Shown here: positions 47,966 to 60,800 of the stretch, piece by piece | Layout of the letters: every line of letters starts with the position of its first letter | Position numbering within the stretch: the first letter of the stretch is position 1 | Source of the DNA: Lumbricus rubellus | Lineage: Eukaryota > Annelida > Clitellata > Crassiclitellata > Lumbricidae | NCBI GenBank assembly: GCA_945859605.1 | Contig: OX243811.1 | Coordinates: 31,397,494 to 31,461,493, forward strand | Direction of reading: 5' to 3' | Length of the DNA: 64,000 nt | The notes under the pieces: model-generated | What the model saw: the letters and a program-made list of their open reading frames with translations, nothing else | Told to the model about the DNA's origin: nothing | The model's database searches: none | Made by a program: the position numbers and the translations under genes

Positions 47966-48340
47966 CAAAACAATAGAAAATAAAAATTAATCTAAAATGC
48001 GTCATTCTTTGCCTCAAGGATCTTTTGGCTGAAGCTCAACTTGCGATCCAACTACCCTGTGTACAGTGTACCTGATGCATCTCGCATTTCGATTTATGAC
48101 TGAACACCATTGTCTTTAACGACTCATGTTCAGTCTAAACTCCTCTTTCTTACCTACGCTTTGGGTCAAGGGGGCCGTCCATATATGACGTCACGCAGTT
48201 TATGACGATTGTTGACCTCCTACCCGTTGTCAACATAAAATTCATGACATCTGGTTAAGGGACCATGACAAATCGTCATAGATATCTGACATAACTATAG
48301 GTGCGTGACGTCATTTGTAGACGGATCCCAATCTCCTCTC

Positions 48341-49399
48341 CAGTGGCGTAGCAATAGGGCGTGCAACCTGTGCAGTGCACGAGGGCCCCCGGCTGTCAGG
48401 GGCCCCCGGGGTCAGAGTCAATTTTTTACTTTAAGGATATTCAGAATGTATTCAAACTTACATCTACAGCGTACACAGTTACACACCCAGTAATTTTTTG
48501 GGTTTCAGCCGGAATGTCCATGATAATGATTAGGATACCTTATTAGTTATTACAAATATATAGAGAGGTACTTGGAAATTGTATATTTTCAAACTCTCGT
48601 ACCGCACTCTTTCTGTCCCTCAAGTTATGCCTAAGTTTTATTTAAGTGGCGCTGCTAAGCGACTAGCACGAGAAGAACGGGTGAAGAAAACCGCCAAAAT
48701 GCATAAAGTTCCGGCATTTATGATGCCTGCGGAGAGCGAGCTTGCACCAATATGACTACATCAGACATGGGGCAGAATCGATCTCCGGTTTGATCAGTGC
48801 AGAGGTGGTGGTTGACATGGATATTGACACTGAGCCGAGTAGGCCTCGAACTTCAGAGGCTACGGTAGCAGTTACATCACCAATGGATTCAGGCTTGACA
48901 CCTCAAAAGGGGTGGATATTTTGCACAAGAGAAAGCGCTCAAACGAGCATTTTAGCATTTCGGATTTAGACCCCCGTATAGTAGGTGAGCCGTAGACTTG
49001 ATTGAGTCATTTCACACTTGCCAAATTCGTTACATTTTCCCGCTCTTATATAGTCAACAAACCCAATAGCTTGGAGAATTTAAGTAGGACCTATGGACAA
49101 TTGATGATTAATACTAAGCAATTTTGTGATTAGGCCTACTTTTGTATGGTATTCTAGTTCAATTTTTCTATGTTGAAATGGAGAAGATTATATTTCATTA
49201 GATAAATTTGTTAAAATAATAAAAAATATGGCTATAGTTTATTTTCATTTAAATTTGGTGTGAAATATGCAAATCTTGTAAAGGAACCAAGCGTTTCGCA
49301 CAGCTTTGTTGTTTGAAATCGAATGGGGGTTTCAAGCATTTAAGGGGCCCACCACCTAAGCTCTGCACAAGGGCCCCCCAAGACCTTGCTACGCCACTG
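48341..49399 (+). mobile_element. Internally deleted hAT transposon
   Basis: Ends CAGTGGCGTAGCAA and TTGCTACGCCACTG; flanked by the perfect 8-bp duplication CTCCTCTC (48333-48340 and 49400-49407). The plus strand at 48630-48740 reads KFYLSGAAKRLAREERVKKT, a hAT transposase N-terminus of the ZMYM/zinc-finger type, and FSISDLDPRIVGEP follows at about 48950. Most of the transposase is missing. Confidence 0.9.
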
Positions 49400-49407
49400 C
49401 TCCTCTC

Positions 49408-51787
49408 TGTCATCTTGTTAGGCTCAACCATTGATAAAATTATGTATTATATAGCTGGATTGATAAGGCTTCGTATAGTGGTCTATGGTCGACGGCGAAT
49501 CAGTCGCGACTTACACTTAGGGCAGCGTGTGCTTGTTCCTATGTAAACCCATGTTAAATTCGTCAACTTTGAAGGCAATTTTCAAGAAATCTGGTCAGTG
49601 GCCGCTAAATACAGTTAAGTTGATCGTTTTGTATGCCACTCAACTCAAAAACCCCAGGCTGGTTTTAAACAATTTTGTACCATTGCTGAGAATTGTGTTT
49701 TAAAGTGAAGTGTTGTGACGCCTATCTTTTGCTATGGTTTGCCGCTAGGATTTCTGGGAGTTGCCCCAGAGAATCCTGGGCTTTGCCTCAGAGAATTCTG
49801 GGATTTGCTCTAATGAATCATTGTCTTTCCATTAGTGAGCGATAATCCGAACTTTCATAGGCTATCAGCGTTCCAGTGACCAGTAGCTATATAGTACATT
49901 TCAGTGGGCTCAACTATCACTGAACATAATATCTCTCAGCTATGTAGATCGTCATGAGACTCATGACCTTCTTGTACCAATACATATCAAACATGCTCCC
50001 AAATCGGGTAACCACAACCACTTGGAAACAATGAACTTTGGGCAACATAATAGCAAGTAAGCAAAATTAATTGTTTTAATGAAATAACCAACAGTCTTCA
50101 ACTATGTTGTCTTCAGGGAGGAGGTGAAGGAGGATGAGGAGGATGAGGAAGAAGAGGAGGAGGAGGTGAAGGGAATGAGTAGAATGGCAAGAAGAAGTGG
50201 TCGTGGCACGGACGGTACAGATACGAGATGAAATCAGAGGCTACACGAAAAAGTAAAAGACCCAATTCCACGTCTTACGTTACAGAATTCAAACTGAAAA
50301 ACGTAAAATGACTTAATCTGTCAGTGATACATCGCTGCCATGATACTGATCCAAAAAGACCTAAAATAACGTTGAAAAACAAAATAACGACGCGTGCATA
50401 AATACTGATCATAACGTGCAACCTACGAGAGAGCTACAACCAATCATCAAACACCATAAAAACCTGCAACCATTTCATAATGAAAGAGCTTAGTAACAAA
50501 TTTTCAGGCTTTCATTTTCATTTCCAACTGCAAATGATAATAATAATGATAATAATCCACTCGATTACAAATAAAGTTTTCGCAAAATGCATATTTATCA
50601 ATATCGAGTAAAGTTCATCTTTCAGATATTCAATGCAGCAGTATCACTTGCAGCATAAATTAATTCATCAGTAAGCGAGTCTGCATGTCTTTGGGCTATC
50701 CATCTTACATCTTGCAAACAATATTTAGATAAAATTCTCCATAAGGCTATGTTACGTAAAAGGTAAAGGCAGCACAATAGGTTAATAACCTTTGTAGCAG
50801 TGGCTTTTAACCTTTTTTGCAATGACAGAATCTTACACAAACCACTCATTTGCTCGCCGAACCCAGCACGTTTCACCCAATCATTTTTTGTGTGTTAAAT
50901 AAAAGTAGTTGCAACCTGTCATACAGATTAATACTTATATCTAAAATTTAATCTTAGAATATCAGTTATTTGTAGAACTTTGTGGTTTAAGCTACTAAGT
51001 ACATTGCAAAATATTCTCAGACAAGGAATCGAGTCTAGCAACAATAAGTGAACATAGTGACGAATTCTACTCATTACTAATCCTTGTGAATTCAGTCAGT
51101 GCTTTTTAATTTCATATTGAACGAAGGCAGAACCCGTAGCTAATGCACATGGAACCCAGGTTAAAACCATTTCCTAAAGAGACTAGGACTGAAAAGCGTT
51201 GCGTGCGAACAATAACGGATTTCAGGTGAGGTGCTAACATAAACAAACCAATTCAACAGCCAGGATAGGATACCTTTCACCCTCGTAACATTAATCAAAT
51301 ATAGTTTACTGAACACTAAGTAATTAATAGATCAAATGGTGGACAAATGCTTAGTTGGCACTTGGTTATATTTCCCATTGTCCAGCCTGGTAATCTATTC
51401 CACTTCCTATCGACTAGCCATGCATGATTTTCCTTACATCCATAATCAGTACGCCGACCGGCATCATTGCAAAAAAAAAACTAAACAGCCGTTGAAAATC
51501 TCTAATTACATTACATAATCTATTAATCTATATTAACTCAGCAGAATCTGATGCGCACAAAAAATGTCATTATGCCGTTTAAAAGCAGAGAACATAATAT
51601 GCAGAAATAACGTTAAACTGCAGAGAAAATCTACATTACATCACTTCAGACATGTAACAACGAACGCAAGAGTAGGAAACTGGATCTCAGCAAAAAAAGA
51701 AAATTTTCACAGCCTTCCGTAGCTGAATGCTATCTTCCATTTTAACCCTGAAGAGTAAACAAATGGCCGAACGTATTCTATCAGCTG
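49408..51787. other. No secure gene; 3' flank of the N4BP2-like gene
   Basis: Holds an acidic plus-strand frame after an acceptor-like site (50117-50231) and a minus-strand 84-codon frame with a YAASD motif (50622-50876), both too weak to call genes. The rest is AT-rich. Confidence 0.5.
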
Positions 51788-51793
51788 TTTATT
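51788..51793 (-). promoter_or_regulatory. Polyadenylation signal AATAAA of the N4BP2-like gene
   Basis: AATAAA on the minus strand begins 39 nt past the stop codon. It implies a very short 3' UTR if used. Confidence 0.55.
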
Positions 51794-51831
51794 GAAAGGC
51801 ACTCGAAGATAACAAAGGAAATCGCTGCTCG

Positions 51832-51886
51832 TTAGAATCCTACGTGAAGTCGCACTTTCAGGACGGCTGGCGTGGATTCAACAAAC
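51832..51886 (-). CDS. N4BP2: N4BP2-like last exon with stop
   Basis: After acceptor TTGTTCAG, one base completes a Glu codon and 17 codons follow (FVESTPAVLKVRLHVGF) before TAA. This is the closing beta strand of Smr domains, so the protein ends with Smr. Confidence 0.93.
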
Positions 51887-54800
51887 CTGAACAAAATAGT
51901 ATAAAGACCGCATGTTACAACCAGCACATTTACCATGTACAACACTATGAGAGCTGTTCAACAATTTAAAATTTTAATCCTGATTTATCTTGCGATTGGA
52001 TAAATAATCTGGTGACTAAAATAATAAATCTTCACAATTAATTGCTACATGAGGAAAAACATCATAGATGGTCATTAAATGGTAAATAACATTTTGTTTC
52101 TTTAAACAAACTTCATGTTTTTGAACGGCAAGGGAACAAGTTCTGCTCGTGGGGAACAGAGCTCTTGTAACTGGTCAGTTCTAAGCATTTCCCAATTGGC
52201 ACTGCCAGACCCATACGAACATGTTGAATTCAATATACCGAGAAGGAAGCAACTATCAGAGCATGTCACACACACACGAACACACACACACACACAAACA
52301 CATACACACAAACAGACTCACACGCAGCGTGAGACACAAAGTTTCGAAATGCACCAACAGGCCAAGCAGCTGCTGATGAAAGCACCCAAAAGTGGTCCAC
52401 ACAAGATGGCAGTGCTGTAGCCAATCCTATTGTTTATAAATGCATGAGCAACATTCAGAACAGTATTGGATGATGGTTGAATGAGAAAAAACTGCAATAG
52501 CCACAACTATCACAAATGCATAGAACAAATCAGTGTTGTGCACGAGACCGAAAATCCAAGACCAAGACCAAGACCAAGACCGAGTGGTCCAAGACCAAGA
52601 CCAAGACCAAGACCGGGTGGTCCAAGACCGAGACCAAGACCAAGACCGGGTGGTCCAAGACCGAGACCAAGACCAAGACCGCAATTTTCTGGTCTCGAGA
52701 CCGTCTCGAGACCAAGACCACGTCTCGAAACCACACCACTGAGGTCCAAATCCCTGCTCCTCAATGTTTGCAAAACTACAAAATGCCACATCGAGCAATT
52801 GCATCGATGTAATTACTTACTAAGGCACTAGGATAACTGAGCATTCACGTTTTCTTGTCTCTTTTGATGCGACCAAGAGGTCCAAGACCAAGACCGGACC
52901 TTCAAGACCAAGACCAGACCAAGACCGGACCATCAAGACCGAGACCAAGACCAAGACCGGACCTTCAAGACCAAGACCAAGACCGGGTGGTCCAAGACCA
53001 AGACCAAGACCAAGACCGCAATGTTCTGGTCTCGAGACCGTCTCCAGACCAAGACCACGGTCTCGAGACCACATCACTGGAACAAATGAGATTCATAGAA
53101 GGTAAGTTCCTGGTCAGATTACAGACAGATGCAGACAGAAGCTAAAGCGAAGGAATTCAGAGGATCCATTTAGTAACTTCACTGGTCCACTTACTCATAA
53201 TTGTTACGTGTGAGGTATGCCTCAACCGCAGGTTTAATTCGCGCCACTTTTCGATGACTGTGGCTCCCTCTGCCAGTGATGACGTTGAGAAAAACTCGTC
53301 GCTTGTCATACCTTTCAAGGAGTTCTGAAACAATGCAGCAAGAAGCCAGAAGATTTGGCTACACTCATTCATTCATTCATTATTAGAATTTATATAGCGC
53401 CTCTTCAAGAAACTACTCAGAGGCGCTCCCAGCCCAGCCACGACCAAAGAAAAGGACATGAGCACAAAGCATGTAGCTGCTACACCTTTCAAGGGGTGCA
53501 GTGGTGTAGGGGTATGTTTGGTGTCTTTAGCCGGAAGGTTGTGGGTTCGATGTCGCGGTCACCCTCACCAGGACCAGCCGCGACATCTGGTCGTCGTCGA
53601 TGCCGTTATCAACCAAACGACTTTGACGACTTCAAAGGACGACACCTGCTGCGAGAACGCCGACGACCCCGAAGATAGGGGTACCCAGCGGATTCGACGG
53701 GGGTCTACAATCGGGGAAGGGGAACATTTGGCCGACCATCAAAAGTCGGCCGCAACGGACCCAGCGGCCCTCACGATCGGCTTCAAAGGGGGCAATCAGC
53801 CTTTAACTGTGCCCCATAACGAATCGTGACGGCTGGCGCTACCTCACCACGCTTGGGTATATAATAGCAGCGCCACCTACAGTCGGGGCGCTCTCGGTAT
53901 GATGACAGACACCTAACATCGTCGGATATTGAATATACCAGCATAAATTGACTAGAGAGAGAGCGGCCAGAGGACTGGATATTGATTATATATAATAACC
54001 GTCTTATATGAATTATTAATAAACGTAGAAAACCTCTTCTTTTCGTGGAATTCGAACATCGTGGCGCGATCTTAAGCATAAGGCTAGAGTCGGCCGCGAC
54101 ATTCTGGTGGCAGCGGTGGAACGAAGAAGAAGAGGATTCTGACACGGGCGAACAGGACGGAGCGGAGGAACAACCGACGGACGCGGTGATCAAAACGCAC
54201 GTCATCAGGGACCAAGGGATCCAGGACGGAACGATCAGCCGGTCAAGCGGAGGAACAACCGACGGACGCGGTGATCAAAACGCACGTCATCAGGGACCAA
54301 GAGATCCAGGACGGAACGATCAGCCGGTCAAGCGGAGGAACAACCGACGGACGCGGTGATCAAAACGCACGTCATCAGGGACCAAGGGATCCAGGACGGA
54401 ACGATCAGCCGGTCAAGCGGAGGAACAACCGACGGACGCAGTGATCAAAACGCACGTCATCAGGGACCAAGGGATCCAGGACGGAACGATCAGCCGGTCA
54501 AGCGGAGGAACAACCGACGGACGCGGTGATCAAAACGCACGTCATCAGGGACCAAGAGATCCAGGACGGAACGATCAGCCGGTCAAGCGGAGGAACAACC
54601 GACGGACGCGGTGATCAACACGCATGTTATCAGGGATCAAGGGATCCAGGACGGAACGATCAGCCGGTCAAGCGGGAGTAGCCGACGGAGCAACCAATCA
54701 ACCGGAACCAGTGCTGCAGATGACCCGAGGATCCAGCATCGAAGCAGGCACAGGTAAGACCTTCGTTCGTTGGCTGTGTTCAATTGCTTGGTCAGGTGTG

Positions 54801-57800
54801 TCAATCGCGGGGCAGGATTGGCTGCGAGGAAACTGTTTTCTGTTGATTTCGATTGAACTTGTGATTTTGTGCTTCTGAATAACTGTCTGGGTGTACGCGA
54901 GAATTGTTCTCTATCGATGCTGTCTTAACCTTTGACTTTGTACTCTTAAGTGACTATCACGGTTGATCGCCAATGAGATTGATTTTAATGTATAGCTGGA
55001 GAGTTGTATTTTCTGAGTGACTGTCTGGTTGAAGTCCACTCTATCTACCTTTTTTTGTTGAATCGCACCATTTCTTATCTGTCACGGTTGATCGCCAAGG
55101 AGATTGATTTTTATTTATAACTGGTATTGTGTTTTTTCTGTGCAACTGTCTGGTTGAAGTCCAATCTACCTACTTTTATTTGAGCACACTCCTTTTCTTC
55201 TGTTCTCATGGAGAAGTTAACGCCTGATCAACAGGCTGACATTAGGAAGATGTCGACGGATCGGTTAAGGCGACACGTACTTAAGAATAAACTGGATGTG
55301 GCTGTTCTGAAAATGAACAAGTCTGAATTGCTGGAAGAATTGGCGCATATGGTAGCGAAGTGGTATAAAGCTGATGCGCTGATAACTGAAGTGCCAGAAG
55401 TACCATCATCCGAGTCCACAACAAGTGACACGGAGTTCCTTCTGCAGAGACATAGATTTGAATTTGAAGTAAGAAAGTATAAAGAAGAGAAGTGGGCAAG
55501 AGAAGATGAAGAGGAGATTGCGAGAGAACAAAGAGAAGATGTGGAGAGAAAAGCGAGAGACGAAGAGAGAAATTTAAGGGAGCGCGGCATAGAACAGATT
55601 GAGAAACAGACACGAGTCAGCGCATGCGCGGTTGATGTCGGTGAGAACAATCAGATCACCGTCTATAACACCCGCCGTGGGACCGGTGACCAGCAGCGGG
55701 GCGTCACAGATCATATGCATGTAGACGCGGAGCATAGCTTTGATCCAGAGGTAGGGAAAGGTGAAATAATTGACAACGACAGAGAGACAGACGAACCATT
55801 CATAGACACAGACGAATTTCATGTGCGATCCTATCTAGATGTACAGATTGACGGTTTGCCTAACCAGCAGGCGTTGCTGGATGGAGGCGCGGAACTGTGC
55901 TGTATTAATAGCTCATTAGTACCGGTACAACACCCAGATCTGCCTGTCCATGAACGAGTAGGACTGTCAGGCATACAAGGTAGGACTGGCTTGGTGGACT
56001 TTGTCAGGTTGCGTATGAAGCCGGGGATCAATAAAGAAGAGGGGATCGTAGACTTCGCCCCCGCCGTGAGAGTGTGGTGCGCAGTGGTTCCTAATCTCAA
56101 CGAGGCAGTCATTATCACCCCAACCGGGGCTAATCTGTTAAGTGAAGTCTCCAAGTACAACGTGCTATCTGTTGGAAGAACGGAGGCAGGCATACACGTA
56201 ACCAACCGACCAGAGGGAGAAACACACGCTCCCACAATAGCAGAAGCAGAGGAACAAAAAGATAAGTTGATTAGCAACCTTAGCGCTCAGAAACAATCAT
56301 TAGAAATTGGAGATGAGGAAGAATTAGGCGAGAAAGAAGGAGAAAATCAGGATGCTGACATCCCAAACTTCTTAAATCCGGATATGAAACGTCCTATTCA
56401 TGAAATGGTGGAGCTGCGGATTATCCAACCATTCAGTATTGACATTGTCAGTCCCTATATGTACTCAAAGGACACAAAATGGTTAGAACGACCTTTCGAC
56501 GGGCCATCGAATAAACCCATGTCAAACGCCACTCCTAGGGATTTTGTTGACCGGCACTGGAAGATGGCAGCCGATTTCCTGTCCCGGATATGAATGAGGA
56601 GTTAGAAGGTGAACCAGTCACAACGAGGGTCGAACCTCGTACGCTTGTATAGGCCTATAACATGTAACTTACAAAATGTTTCTTCTGTTTGTGTTTTCCT
56701 CAACATGATCAACGATGCTGAGGACCGATTAATGACGATGATCTCGGATATGCGTCATTATCTTGCGAGGGGAGGTAATGTCGCGGTCACCCTCACCAGG
56801 ACCAGCCGCGACATCTGGTCGTCGTCGATGCCGTTATCAACCAAACGACTTTGACGACTTCAAAGGACGACACCTGCTGCGAGAACGCCGACGACCCCGA
56901 AGATAGGGGTACCCAGCGGATTCGACGGGGGTCTACAATCGGGGAAGGGGAACATTTGGCCGACCATCAAAAGTCGGCCGCAACGGACCCAGCGGCCCTC
57001 ACGATCGGCTTCAAAGGGGGCAATCAGCCTTTAACTGTGCCCCATAACGAATCGTGACGGCTGGCGCTACCTCACCACGCTTGGGTATATAATAGCAGCG
57101 CCACCTACAGTCGGGGCGCTCTCGGTATGATGACAGACACCTAACATCGTCGGATATTGAATATACCAGCATAAATTGACTAGAGAGAGAGCGGCCAGAG
57201 GACTGGATATTGATTATATATAATAACCGTCTTATATGAATTATTAATAAACGTAGAAAACCTCTTCTTTTCGTGGAATTCGAACATCGTGGCGCGATCT
57301 TAAGCATAAGGCTAGAGTCGGCCGCGACATTCGAATTCACCTCAAGCCTCCACATAGGGAGTCCTCTGAACAAGACCTTCACTCGCCAATGCTCACGCGC
57401 TTCGACATGAAACTCCAATTCAGTGTCTGCGCTGCAGTCGGGAGCGCCTTTGAGTAGTGGTCTTGAAGGGGTGCTATAACAAATGCTCATATATATATAT
57501 ATATATATATGTTCTGCACACTCTGTTCCCTCCAAAACTTATTCTACATTATAATTTGCGGTTCCCACCACCCTCATGATTTCGCCTTGCCGGCCAGGAA
57601 CAATCAAAATCTCAAACCAAGGGTGCTTTATAGTGTCTATAGCTAAACTATAATTTTAAGGTGCTATTATAGATGCCTAAAATTACACTCCTAAGTAACC
57701 TTTTGTCTACCGACGATTATTATTAATTCTTTCAGCATCCTGACTCTCAACTGCAGGTTTATAACTTCCGGCATTCGTGTCAACAAGTCTGCTAAAAAAA

Positions 57801-60800
57801 TTATTAGTATTAGTAATTTGGTGGACATTGAGAAGTTCAGGCAGCACCAGCAGAGGAAAGGACCATCTACCATCCTTGGATAGGACGCTAAGAGAATAAC
57901 ATCACAGCTGGTAGCACATGCACCTGTGGTAAGTGAATGGGGCCATAAAACATTCTACGCACTTGTTGTGCTAAAAATTATACTTCTGCTATGATTTGAG
58001 TGTTAAGTGCATTATTACCATCTTCACGAAATGAGAGCGACTGCTGTAAGAGATGAAGTGCCTCTTGAACACTGAAACCGTGCAGGTCAATGCTTCCTCG
58101 GCTTGACAAGTCAGAAAGCCTGTGTGAGCAAAGTAAAATCATAAACCAAACTAACATTTTTAAATTTATCTTATGGTAAGACAAGTAAACATTATACCAG
58201 TAAGGCAATCAATCAATAAATTAATCAATCAGTCAGTCAGTAAATCAATCAATCAACCAATCAATTAATCAACCAACCAGTCAATCAATCAATACTTTCA
58301 TTGATCACCATAATCATAATGTTTTCAAGCAATGCCTGGTTATGGAAATACTCCAAAAAATCAATTTTCTGTAAACAGACCAATGACCATCTTCCAACAA
58401 TATTATTGTAAACTGCTGTGCATTCTATGCTGATGCTCTCAGAAATGAAACCCAACTCATACTATTTCTTAAAAACTTGAATTACTGCTCTTCAATAACA
58501 AAATGCTCAGAAACTATGATGCTATCTCACATTATTACCTTTCAAACATTTGTATACCTAAGACCACTAACTGATGACTCAAATTCATTCTGTGACTTTA
58601 TGCACTTATAAATGCATTTGAAAATAATATTATTATTATTAAAAACAAAATCTTCCACCTGTTTTTCATGATCATTTCTGCAGCCATCTGCTGCGTTTCC
58701 CGGAATTTGTCCTTGTAGCGGCCTGCCTCCTCGGAATAGTGCATCGCAACAGGATGCAGCTTCTTACAGTGCGCCTCCTGTGCCTTCTGCAGGTTCTCTT
58801 GATAGCGGTCAAAGCACCTACACGCCTCTGACATAATGTCTTCATAGACTTCATCACAGTCAGCACTTCGTACGGCTTTTCTGGCACCTTCGCTAATCTA
58901 ACACCACAGAGAACAACCATACAAATCATAGGCGCAACCACCCTATGGGACTCACGGGACGCGTCCCCCCAACTTTTAGGACGTGATTGCACCTATGATA
59001 CAAATCCACCTGTATAATTAGCAGAGAAATCAAACAGCTAAATTTAATAAATGCAGAACAAACGTTAGAAATTTAGAACTGATTGAAAAACACCTTTAAA
59101 GTTGTCAAAGTAATTAACAAAAGAAATAGCAGACATCATTACAATGACAAATTTATTGAGGATGAGGATCAATCTCTCTACACAGCCCCAAACAAAACTT
59201 TATTAGATTAAATATTTCACATGCTTGCTGCAGTTCTTGAACAAACCAACATGGCTAATGCTAATAGACTTTGTTTAGTGGAATGGATACTAACGCGAAA
59301 GTGAACACTGCATTTTTAAATCAATCCCTTGATAAAGTGACAGTGTGTAAATAATATCTAGGCTCCATAATCAAAAATCTGCTTTCCACTGCAGAAGACC
59401 CTTAAAATGTCGACAGCAGTAATAATTAATATAATGATTACAAGATTGAATCTACGATTATACCTGATCTCTAACACTCTCCTCTATTGCTCGCTGAATC
59501 AATTGCAGCTCAAGTTCCTCAGCTTTTTTCTTCGTCATTACGACCTTTGGTGGAGCGATGAGCTCGGGACAACATCCGATTGTTTTAACAGTGATGTCGT
59601 AGGAAAATCTGCGAAAAAGGTACAAATGTGCAGAGTCATCTATGAAACAATGGGGCTGGAAGTAATAGTAGTACATATTACAGGTACATACTTAGAAATC
59701 TAGAAGTGAAGATCCAGTGCACAAGTCACTGTCAGGGAACAACTAAATTTCTGGTCTATTTCGCCATCAACTATCAGATGAATAGCATATTGAAAAAATG
59801 GAAATATGCCGTATTCTGGGTAAACAAGCTGTGTTGCAAAGCACCCTTCCTCGTGTTTGCTGCCGAATATTTTTTGGCTATTTATAGTGGGGCACAGAGG
59901 CCGCAGCTTAATTGGGGAGTTTTAGCTTCGTTCAGATGCAAGCCCAATGCTGGTTACATCCACGCACCTGAAACAGTGCTTCTGTCACAATAATTGACCA
60001 TCCGATTCTCGCTTCACACATGCTAGACCAATGTAATTTACGAACAGTAAATAGCCAGTATCGGTTAAAGATTTGTCAGACAGGTTTAGGCTTTACATTT
60101 GCAAAGATTCGCAAATCTGCTCCCTCTGAATGAGAAATTTAACCACTTGGTTCTTCAAAGTGAACTGATACAAAGAAGAATAAACGAAACCAGTTGTTGG
60201 CCTAGAGTTTGTCAGGTTCTGATGGGAAAGTAATTGATAAGAATAGATAATTTAAAACACAAAAAGTTTAAAAAGCTATCTAGCTGCTCAAGGTGTCTAT
60301 CACAACAGTTTGACCACAAGTATCATATATCAGTACTAATTGCAGTGCTTATTCCACACTGAAACGAATTATAAAAATAACGCAATAAAAAATAATTTCT
60401 TTTTACCCGGTGGCCTCATAAATTTCATCAAGTATTGTTGCGTTAATCATTGGATATCGTTCGGTCAGTTGCTGGCGCTTAATCTTTGTCGAGAGACAAC
60501 TGTCTGTTTTTGTTTCTGGCGTCTTCATCGGACGCTGAACAACAATCAAGAACTCTCTTAAAGCATGTTTCAATCAATTAGAAAGTCAAGCATCCTTAAA
60601 ATGTGCTAAATTAAGCAGCTAGGTACATATGTATAATTGTATATATACATAACAAACAGTATTTCATAAGGAATGCATGTATCTGGTTATTAATGTACTG
60701 CATCTTAGGGACCTCACAAATAAGATAAACTTCCCCCAACAGTACTTAACTCAATAGAATCTCCTCAGGTACTTTTAACCCTTTAACGACAAGAGGGATT

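Larger units (their letters stand above)
53551..57329 (+). mobile_element. Non-autonomous LTR retrotransposon with identical 551-bp LTRs
   Basis: Both LTRs are 551 bp, start TGTCGCGG and end CCGCGACA, and read base for base the same. The flanks carry a 5-bp duplication (TTCGA at 53546-53550 and 57330-57334). A primer-binding site follows the left LTR after 3 bp, and a purine-rich tract precedes the right LTR. The 2.68-kb interior holds an 85-bp tandem array and a 461-codon ORF, but no full reverse transcriptase, RNase H or integrase. The layout is that of Ty3/Gypsy-like elements. It sits in the Smr-splitting intron of the N4BP2-like gene, in the opposite orientation to it. Confidence 0.95.

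Noticed and set aside
52427..53145. KTKT, PRPR, QDQD and LGLG frames on both strands
   Set aside because: All six frames stay open across an AAGACC array inside a MITE, so openness means nothing here.
54045..54359. 104-codon frame across the LTR end and array
   Set aside because: Starts inside the LTR, crosses the primer-binding site and is broken by the 85-bp period.
58925..59000. Tiny inverted repeat (ATAGGCGCAACCAC / GTGATTGCACCTAT) beside the DUF1771 exon
   Set aside because: Ends match only partly and no clean target duplication was found, so I did not call it a MITE.
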